Below are positions 5,848 through 13,400 of a stretch of 20,242 nucleotides of DNA, one piece after another. This DNA is from a virus. Below the pieces are notes generated by a model. The model was not told the DNA's origin. It saw only the letters and a program-made list of their open reading frames with translations, and made no database searches. The stretch lies in IMG/VR virus record IMGVR_UViG_3300042879_001295, positions 1 through 20,242 of that record. One strand, written 5' to 3'. The position numbers were made by a program, and so were the translations under genes. The stretch's first letter is position 1, and the number at the start of each line of letters is the position of its first letter.

Positions 5848-6089
5848 TTGGTGCTTCCTTCGATCTCGGTGAGTTCGTGTTGCAGGTTGTGCGCTTCGCG
5901 GCGCAGGGCGGAGAGGGTTCCGTGCAGACACGCCAGTTGCCAGCCCCGCTTGTGCTCGTTGATCTCGCGGCTGTTCTGCAGCTTGCTGCACTCCATCACG
6001 CTGTCGTAGCACGCGATGGCGTCGCGGAACTGCTGCACGATGGCGATCAGCTCGGCGCGGCGCTTGGCGGCGTCGTAGACGTGGGTCAC
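5844..6089 (-). CDS. Hypothetical helical protein (81 aa)
   Basis: No family recognised. The 81-aa protein is predicted mostly helical, with two likely helices (about 5-35 and 45-75) around KLQNSREINEHKRGW. Cysteines are at 27, 34 and 54. The GTG start at 6089 overlaps the upstream stop as GTGA, with AAGGGGGG six bases before it. A longer frame upstream is Arg/Gly-rich shadow of the previous gene. It is co-transcribed with the genes on both sides. Confidence 0.78.
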   Translation of the reverse strand: MTHVYDAAKRRAELIAIVQQFRDAIACYDSVMECSKLQNSREINEHKRGWQLACLHGTLSALRREAHNLQHELTEIEGSTK

Positions 6090-6337
6090 AGCGCGCCCCC
6101 CTTGGCCTGCAGCTGCGCGCGCAACTGCTCGATCTCCCGAGCGGCACAGGCGAGCCAGTCGCGGATGTCGCAGAGCGCCTGCGCCGTGCGCTCGGTCGTC
6201 ACGACGGCGACCAGATCGTGCGCGTCGTACACCTCCCACGTCGTGGCGCCGTCGGGGCGCGTCTCTTCGACCGCCTCCCACAGGCCAGGGTAGGCGTCGA
6301 GCAGCGTGCGCACGCGCGGCAGGTCGATCGCCGTCAC
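6086..6337 (-). CDS. Hypothetical protein (83 aa)
   Basis: This is an unrecognised 83-aa acidic to neutral protein. The middle (WEVYDAHDLVAVVTTERTA, about 34-52) suggests a short beta-alpha fold, and the C-terminal third is a helix (EIEQLRAQLQAK, about 68-79). There is no membrane segment. The GTG at 6337 overlaps the upstream TGA, with GGAGGTG five bases before it, so it is probably coupled to the acidic first gene of the operon. Confidence 0.78.
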   Translation of the reverse strand: MTAIDLPRVRTLLDAYPGLWEAVEETRPDGATTWEVYDAHDLVAVVTTERTAQALCDIRDWLACAAREIEQLRAQLQAKGGAL

Positions 6338-6483
6338 AGCGCCACCTCCGCCTGCTCCTCGCCGTCCTGCTCGTCCTGGGGCTCCTCGCCGTCCCAGGCC
6401 CCCGACGTCGGGTCGGCCAGGTCGTCAGCCGCCAGCCACGGGTACAGCGCGTCTTCCATCGTCACGTCGTCGTCGTAGTCCAT
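6334..6483 (-). CDS. Very acidic 49-aa protein, first gene of the leftward early operon
   Basis: The protein has 18 Asp/Glu residues in 49 and no Lys or Arg. Acid-rich runs at 2-6, 20-24 and 31-46 are broken by a hydrophobic patch (ALYPWLA, 12-18). No family is recognised. Very acidic small early phage proteins can be DNA mimics or inhibitors of host enzymes, but nothing here shows that directly. I chose ATG 6483, with AAGGACGAG upstream. A longer in-frame reading (to 6786) would cross the promoter and the divergent regulator gene and is Arg-rich. Confidence 0.72.
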   Translation of the reverse strand: MDYDDDVTMEDALYPWLAADDLADPTSGAWDGEEPQDEQDGEEQAEVAL

Positions 6484-6510
6484 CGTCGTCTCGTCCTTGT
6501 GTAGTAGGTT

Positions 6511-6528
6511 CGCGGCGAAGCCGCCGCG
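6511..6528 (-). other. Leader hairpin at the 5' end of the early transcript
   Basis: Arms CGCGGC (6511-6516) and GCCGCG (6523-6528) are perfect complements around a 6-base loop. If transcription starts 6-7 bases after the predicted -10 box, near 6529, the hairpin is the first thing in the RNA. Such 5'-terminal stems can protect messages from decay; here that is inference. Confidence 0.4.
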
Positions 6529-6535
6529 GGTGACG

Positions 6536-6563
6536 TTTCTAGACTTTTGTCGGAGGAAGTCAA
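6536..6563 (-). promoter_or_regulatory. Predicted sigma70-type early promoter, reading leftward
   Basis: On the minus strand TTGACT (6563-6558) matches the -35 consensus at five of six positions. TAGAAA (6541-6536) matches the -10 box at four of six, with a 16-bp spacer. It points at the acidic 49-aa gene, leaving a leader of about 46 bases. The spacer contains one of the two operator-like boxes. Confidence 0.55.
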
Positions 6564-6583
6564 CGCCCGTGAGTAGACAAAAG
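6544..6583. promoter_or_regulatory. Operator-like inverted repeat pair between divergent genes
   Basis: CTTTTGTC (6544-6551) and its exact complement GACAAAAG (6576-6583) flank 24 bp. Box centres are 32 bp apart, about three helical turns. One box lies between the -35 and -10 of the early promoter and the other is just behind the -35. This placement suits repression, and the adjacent helix-turn-helix gene is the obvious candidate protein. A second small dyad, gcaac-ct-gttgc at 6596-6607, overlaps the start of that gene. Confidence 0.45.
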
Positions 6584-6590
6584 CCGAAAT

Positions 6591-6851
6591 ATGTCGCAAC
6601 CTGTTGCCATGCCACGAGCAACACGCCGGGAAAAGTTCGACGATCTGCTGGATGCGCTCGCCACCGGCGAGTCGCTGGGGGCGCTCGCTGCGCGTGCCGG
6701 CGTGGCCAGCCGCACGCTGTGGCGCTGGCGCACGGGTCAGTCGCCACGGCCACAGCTCGGAGCGCTCGCCCTCGTCGCCGCCGCACTCCGGTGCGACGTC
6801 GCCCGCGTGCGGGCAGCTGTCACGGCTGGCGTCTCAGACGCGCACCGCTGA
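6591..6851 (+). CDS. Small helix-turn-helix transcriptional regulator (Cro/XRE-like)
   Basis: This 86-aa protein is the only plus-strand gene. A helix-turn-helix is visible at about 26-50: LGALAARAGV, then SRTLWRWRTG, followed by LALVAAALRC. This is the XRE/Cro pattern of helix, turn, recognition helix and Gly-bounded turn. It is divergent from the early operon and so is likely to control it, and perhaps itself, through the operator-like boxes at 6544-6583. The ATG at 6591 or the in-frame ATG at 6609 could be the start. Neither has a clear ribosome site, and the message may be leaderless. Its 3' end overlaps the convergent resolvase gene by 32 bp. Confidence 0.82.
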   Translation: MSQPVAMPRATRREKFDDLLDALATGESLGALAARAGVASRTLWRWRTGQSPRPQLGALALVAAALRCDVARVRAAVTAGVSDAHR

Positions 6852-7236
6852 CGCTGTCGATCTGCCGGTCGTCGGGGTAGAGCGTGCCCTGCAGCGCGTC
6901 GGCGATCGTCTCGACCATCCCGTGCAGGTCGCGCTTCGTGCCCTTCGGGCCGCGCGCCGGCAGGACGCCGATCTTCTGCACCGTCACGACTAGCTCGTCG
7001 AGGTCGAGCTCGTGCGTGTAGGACAGCGACAGCGCGTCGTCGCTGTCGAACGGCATGCGCCCGCCGGTGATGGCGAGGGCTGCCGCGCGCACCATCCCGA
7101 CATCGTCGACAGCCTGCGCCGACGGCAACGACACGACGCGCCGGCCGCGCGCGAACAGCCGGCGGCGGTTCTTCGACGACGCCACCGGCCGCGGGATGCG
7201 CACCGTGAATGCGGTGCCGACTGGGATCGAGCTCAT
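6820..7236 (-). CDS. rusA: RusA-like Holliday-junction resolvase (divergent active site)
   Basis: This 138-aa protein is of RusA family length. The start has FTVRIPRPVASSKNRRR (10-26) and the family-like LPSAQA (38-43). The C-terminal part DLHGMVETIADALQGTLYPDDRQI (103-126) matches the RusA core, in which D103 and D123 are catalytic-type acids. The usual first Asp of the DxD pair is replaced (KRD), so activity is uncertain. It would cut branched DNA made by recombination or replication. Start ATG 7236 was chosen because upstream in-frame ATGs have no ribosome site. Even this one has only AAGG touching the ATG. It lies downstream of the virion genes, possibly with its own promoter. Confidence 0.72.
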   Translation of the reverse strand: MSSIPVGTAFTVRIPRPVASSKNRRRLFARGRRVVSLPSAQAVDDVGMVRAAALAITGGRMPFDSDDALSLSYTHELDLDELVVTVQKIGVLPARGPKGTKRDLHGMVETIADALQGTLYPDDRQIDSVSGARLRRQP

Positions 7237-7337
7237 CCTTGCCCACGAAAGAAAAAGGGGCGCACGCGCGGCGCTGGAGAAGAAGACGTCTGACATGGGA
7301 GGCCGGTGCCTGCGCGCGCGCCCCATGTGGCGCCCAT

Positions 7338-7366
7338 CCCGTACTCTCTCGGGCCAGGATGGTCAA
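7338..7366 (-). promoter_or_regulatory. Weak candidate promoter and dyad in the 177-bp gap before the resolvase gene
   Basis: The gap 7237-7413 holds no gene that I can support. On the minus strand TTGACC (7366-7361) is a good -35, followed after 17 bp by a poor -10 (TACGGG). An imperfect dyad, ccatcc (7334-7339) with ggatgg (7357-7362), overlaps it. A GC hairpin just after the giant gene's stop (7400-7412) has no T-run on the correct side. Confidence 0.25.
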
Positions 7367-7413
7367 CCGCCGCAGCCGACACCTTGCGACTTTTTTCTGG
7401 CGGCTGCGCCGCG

Positions 7414-10400
7414 CTACCGGCGCCGCTCGTCCTTGGCCGCGCGGCCCGTGACCGCTCCGCGCACCGTCGGATCCACCTGCCCCGACAGCACGTCGATCGC
7501 GTAGCCGGCCTGCTTCGGCAGCGGCACCGGCATGCCGAGCAGCACCAGCAGGCTGACGATGTCGCCGCCCGTGACGTTGTTCGGCTTGCCGTCCATCGCG
7601 CGCAGGGCGGCCTTGGCGCCGCGCTCCAGCAACGCGAACGGCGCCGGCGACGGCATGCGCCCGATCGTCTCGGGGCTGCCGTCGACGATGTTCACGACTG
7701 CTTCGGCGCTGCGGCCACCGACGCCGAACAGCGGCGCGAACGGACGCACCTGCGACTCGACAAGGATATCCCACGCCAAGTCGTCCCACCACTCGCCGTC
7801 CTTGTCCTCGTCGTCGTCAAGCGCACCCTGCATGGCTTTCATCAGCAGGGCCGACAGCGCGAACGGCAGGCCCCAGACGCCGAGGTAGATGCCGAGGTAC
7901 TTCAGCCGGCGGTTGCGGCTGCCGGCCTCTTGACGCACTGCGCCCATCATCCCCGACATCAGGTTGTGCATCTGGACGAAGAAGCCGCTGAACTTCGTCA
8001 GCAGCGCCTTCATCGGCGTCGTCACCTCGGCCGCGCTGCGATCTGAGGCGCGCAGCGATCCTTGGGTTCGCCTCACCACGCTGTCGGCGTAGGCCACGGC
8101 GAGCCTCTCGGCCACCTCGGGGTCTTCGTGCTTCTGGACCTCCAGCGAGTACGCCGCCTTCCACGTGATCTGGTCGCCTATGTGCTGCGTCATCGTCTGC
8201 AGGACGTAGGTAGAGTCGAGCAGGTAGCTCTCCCAGTCGCCGCGCAGGTTGATCGCTCGCTCAACGATGTTCTCGTCGGCGCGCAGCATCTTCTCCACGC
8301 GCTTCTGCGCGTCGCGCACTTCGTCGTTGCCGCGCCCGTTCATAAACGGACTCATCGACCGAACCGTGCGCCCCATCGCGCGCGGGTTGCGAGAGTAGTG
8401 CGCCGCAGCAGACATCATCGCGCCCATCGCGCGCGACGCGCCCTGGTCGGCGATCAACACCGTCGACGCAGGGAACAACTGCAGCGGGTTCTGGGCAGCG
8501 TTGATGACGTTGCCGAACATCGTCACGTAGGTAAACAGGCGGTCGAGGCGACGCATCAGCCTGCTCTGCGTCGGCGTGTCCGACTCGTCGCGCAGAGACG
8601 TCGTCAGCATCGCCGCGTTCTTCACCCATGGCGCAAGCAGGCGCGAACGCAACTGTGGGTTGATCGCGTCGATGCGGGCCTTGATCGCGCGCCGGTTGAG
8701 CAGGCGCTGCACGTCGACGATCGCCGGCCCCATCGCGGCGAACCGCGCCGACTCGCGGATGTGCCCAGGCAGCAGCGACAGCTGCAACGACAACGCGCGG
8801 AACGTGTTCGGGTCGCGACTCATGGTCATGCCGCGAGGCGTCTGCGCCAGGCTGGTGCGAGCCTCGGTCAGCATGTCCTCCACCTGCAGGTCGGCATCCT
8901 GCACCAGCATCCGGTCGGCCTTCGCCGGCATGTACCACCCGCGGTAGCTCGACGTCGTGCCGTCCGGCCAGACCACCCTGAACGGCAGCGGCTCCACCAC
9001 CTCAAACGGGTAGCCGAACGCCTCGACGTGCGCAGCTTGCAGGATCGGTCGCATCTCCTCAAACACGTCGCCGATCTCCTGCGCGGCGTCGAGGAACTCC
9101 TTCGTGATAGTGCCATCCCGCACCTTGTCGGCGAAGAACGAGTCCCACGCGCTGCTGTCCAGCGTGCGCTCGCCGGTCAGGGGGTCGATCGCTTGCGTGC
9201 CCCACTCACGGCGCGGGTCGAGTAGCAGCTTCTCCTTGTTGCTCAGGTTGCCCTGTGCGTGCAAGACGGCCATGAACAGCTCGGCCATGGCCGGCCCGTT
9301 CCTGCCCGTCAGCACCGCGCCACGCTGGCCGAACGTGTACGTGCGACTTGCGCCGACTTGCCACACGATCGGCTCGCTGCGCAGCATCGGCACCAGCCTC
9401 TGCAGGATGCGAGAAATGCGCGTGACGTAGGTGCGCTCTAGCTGCTCGGCCCTCGTCTCTGCGTCGGCGATTCGCTGAAACACGGCCTTGTGCCACATGC
9501 CTGGCATGCCGCCGTCCATCTGGATCGCCCAGTGCTCAATCCGCTTGCGCGCGGCCTTGCCGGCGAGCAGCTCGTGCGTGATCTTGTCCCACGTGGTGCC
9601 GCCGCCCGCAACGCCGACCGCCGTGCGCGTCGTGGGCGTCATGCCTGGGGCAGCCAGCAACCTCTCCTCCACCCATTCGATGGCTTCGCGGCGCCCGTCG
9701 ACGAGCGCGGTGCGCTCGGCTCGGCTGCGCTCCCACAGCATCTCCATGTTGTCGCGCAGGCCGCGCCATTCCTCGACGGTCAGGTCGCGGAAGTCGCCGG
9801 TGGCCGAGCGCATCATGCTCGGCAGCACGTCGCGCTCGAGCTCGGCGGCGAGGCTCTCGTTCATCTCGCGCACCATGCGCATTGCGTCGGCGAAGTGCGC
9901 AGGCTGCATCGGGTCGCGGCCGGTCGGCGCGTCCCGGTTCGGGTCGCGCAAGCCGTGCCCGGCCAGCACCGCGCGGCCGAGGTAGATCAGCGGCATTGTG
10001 TGCGTGCGCGCCAGTGCCTCGTCGTCCTTGGCAAAACGGCGGAACAGGTTGTTCCCGACGCGCAGCTCGTCTTGGAAGTCGGCCGCCTGCCGGGCCATCT
10101 CAGTCAGCACCAGCTGGCGGCGCTTGAGGTCGACGGCGCGCAAGAACTCGCCGGCCCTCAGTGCCTGCATCGTCTCGCGCGCCATGCGCGCCGCGGCGGC
10201 GTTGAGCGCGCGCGGCGACATCTCGCGCACCGTGCGCAGAGACAGGTTCGACGCGGCGGCCAGCCTCACCGCGGCCATGATCGTGCGCACGGTCTGCTCG
10301 CCGCTCTCCTGCCGGCGCAGTCTGCTGATCTGATCGGTCAGCTTGTTTGCTCGAGCACGAAGCGCGTCGCGCGCGGCGGCGTAGTTCTCGTCGTCGACGG

Positions 10401-13400
10401 CCAGCACCTCGATCTCGCGTGCCTGCACGCGCAGCCGGAGCTGCTCGTCCTCTAGCCGGTTGGCCTCGTCGAACGCTTCGCGGGCCGCATCGGCAAGCCG
10501 CCCCATCGTCGGGCTGGTAAGCACAGCACGCTGCAGGTGCAGGAGCTCGGTGGCGAGCACGCGGCGGCGCATGTCGTTGGCGATGGCGCGCTCAATGCGG
10601 TTGCGGCGGCTGTCGGAGTCGAAGAACTCGGGGTGCTCGCGGCGCACGCGGGCGTCAGTCCGCACGTCGATCATCTCCGTCGCGGTGGGCTGCTCAATCA
10701 GGTCGCGCACCAGCTGGTCGCCGGAGTCGTACCCGACCATCGCCGCCAGTTCGTCGGGCTGCTGCCCGCCGTCGGCTAGCAGACCGCGCAACTTGGCGAA
10801 CTGTTCCTCGCTCACCTTCGGCTTGTCGGTGCCGATGCCGAGCATCGCCTTCACGGCGGCGCGGTCGAGCTTCTGCCACTCGGCCGCCTGCGTGACCGTG
10901 CCGTTGCTGTTGCGCACTTGGCCTCGGCGCAGCCACAGCCGCGCGCGCTCGACGCGCTCGTTCGCCACATCTTGAGCGACCTCGCCTGCGATCTCCTCGC
11001 GCACCTCGCGCTGCTCCTTCTGCATCTCGGCGACTTCGCGATTGGCGCGCTCGATCGTCGACCTGCCGCCACGATCTGTCGCCTCGAGCAGCTCGTCCTT
11101 GGCGCGTTCCTTCGACAGCCACACCTCGGCCTGCAGTTCGTCCCACGCCGCCTCGGACAGGCCGGCGGCGAGCGCTTCCTCCCGCGTCTGGAACATCGTC
11201 CGCACTTCGCGCTCGACGGCGGCGCGCTCAATGTCCTCGTCGGCGGCGAAGATCCGCTCCATGACGCGGCGAGCCTCCGGCGACAGCACGCCGAGGTCTT
11301 CGCCGAACTCCTCGCGGAACAGCTCACTCAGCCGGCGACTCTGCTCCAGCAGGCCACGGTAGACGTCGCGGATCCAAGCGCCGATGCGCTCGAAGACACC
11401 GTGCAGTTCGGGAGACGGCGCTTCTCCGCGCGCGAGGAACTGCTCAAAGTGGTAGGCGAACCGCTCGTGGTACTTGCGGCGGGCTTCGAGGTCCATGCCG
11501 CGCCAGACGTCCACGGCGCTCTGCGTCGCGGTGGCCTGGACGCCGAGCCAGTCGAACATCACGCCGAGGTCGTTCACCAGCTCGGACGGGGCGTTGCCCT
11601 CGCCGACGATTGCGGTCGTCACTTCCAGCCAGTAGTGGCCGAACTCATGCAGCCACGTGCTGCGGTTGTTGCCGCGGTAGAGCGTGATGCGGTTGGCGGC
11701 GGGGCTGAAACTGCCGAGCGTGCGGCGGTCGGCGGCGAAGAACTCGCCGGGCGGCCGGACAATGGAGGATACGTTGCCGAGCTGCGTGTCGCCTCCTTTC
11801 CAGGTGGTGTTGAAGGCGTCCAGCAGCTGCACGTTGTGCGACGCGAAGAACGTCGCGATGTTTGCGGCGGCGATGTAGCCGTCGCGGAACTTGTCGACGT
11901 TGAAGATGGCGACCGACCTCGCGTTCGCTGCGCTACCGGCCCGGTAGAGCATCCCCATCGTGGGGCTGTTGCGAAGCCTGGACGTGGCGGCGTCGATGGA
12001 CACGAACCCCGCCGGACGGTTCTGGGTGTCGAGGAACAAGACGCCAGGGGCATCATCCCCCAGCAGCTTCTTGCCACGCTCGTACAGGTCCAAAGGATCG
12101 CGCACAGCGGTGCCGTCGGAGATCCGCTCTAGCTCGCGCTCCATCACCGGCACGGTCTTCCCGCGCGCGGCAGCTTCCACCAGGCCAGTCTCGACGGGTG
12201 ACCCATCGCCCAGAGCGTGCTCGTACCTGCCGTCCGAGCTGATCGCCATGATGCCACGCGGCTCGATCCCGCTGCCAAGCAGCAGACGGGCGCCGCGCGC
12301 CGCGACGGCTAGGTCTTCCTTGCTCAGTTTCGATTGGCCAGAAGGGTGGTTGTGGACGAACCAGGCGTACTTCGCCCCCTTGACGCGAACGACCTCGTGG
12401 ATCAGCGTCGCCCACGGGATAGACACCGAGTCGATGCCTCCCTTGAAGCCGGCCACGACCGCGAGCGGGGTGCCCTTGGCGTCGGCGAGCACGACGTCGA
12501 AGTGCTCGACTGCCTTGGTCTGGATCGAAGGCGCCATGGCTTGCGCGAGAGCCTTCGGGCTGTCGATCTTGCCCGCTCCCATCTGACGCTTGCCGGTGCG
12601 GACGAGCTTCGTCGACACCGGGAACTCGTCGAGGCGGGCGACGCCCTCGACCGTGTCGAGCGCATCGCGAGGCTCGGGCACCGGCGTAGTGTCCGTTTCG
12701 GGCGCCGCCTCGCTGCTCCGGTACTCGCCGGCGTCGCCTAGCTGAGTCGGTCCCTGGCTTCCGCTTCCTGGAACAGCCTCACCAGTCCGTCCGCGAACTG
12801 GTCCAACTGCTCGTCCGTCATCTCTTCCGTCAGTTCCCACGGCGCCACCGACCTGCCCTCCTGCGGCGCGGCGGGCTCGGACTGCGTCGACGGCTGCTTG
12901 GGCTTCGGCTCCGCGCCCTTGTTGGGCGGCAAGTTCGAGGAACTCATCGTCATAGCTCTTGTTGAGGTCGTTCTCGTCTTCGCCCTGGAGTTTGCTCCAG
13001 AGATCCTTCTCAGGATACCACAGGATCGCCTGGACGTCTGCATTCGTCACGACGAGGCCCAGCGCGGCCAGCCGCCTGCGGACGTCGTTGACGACTCGAG
13101 TGATCACTCGCCGGTCGGCGTTGCTCGGGACGTCGATCGGCTCAAGGTTCGCCTTGATGGTCTTGGCGATCTTGACCCAGCCCGGCTGGATCAGGGAGAT
13201 CGTCGTAGCGCCCTTGACGTTGTCGGTCGCCTCGCGTCGCTCGAACTCTACGGTCCTGCCGGCCGCCGCGTACTCGCGCTGCAGCCACAAGTCCTTCGGA
13301 CCCTTCACACCGAGACTCTTCTTCTCTGCTGCGCTCATCGCCTTCAGTTCGGCTTCCAGCGCGGCCTGCTTCTTCGGCGACAGCTTCTCGTACTTTGCGT

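Noticed and set aside
4373-5872. Long plus-strand open frame of 499 codons opposite the recombination genes
   Set aside because: Arg/Ala/Val-rich composition typical of the antisense of high-GC genes. The minus strand carries three recognisable proteins with good starts.
7391-7412. Intrinsic terminator after the giant gene
   Set aside because: The hairpin at 7400-7412 is on the right side of the stop, but the six-base run is A, not T, on the transcribed minus strand, and on the plus strand the T-run comes before the hairpin.
8062-12132. Several plus-strand open frames of 300-400 codons opposite the giant gene
   Set aside because: Rich in Arg, His, Ala and Val with no ribosome sites. They mirror the codon bias of the minus-strand gene and contain no known motif.
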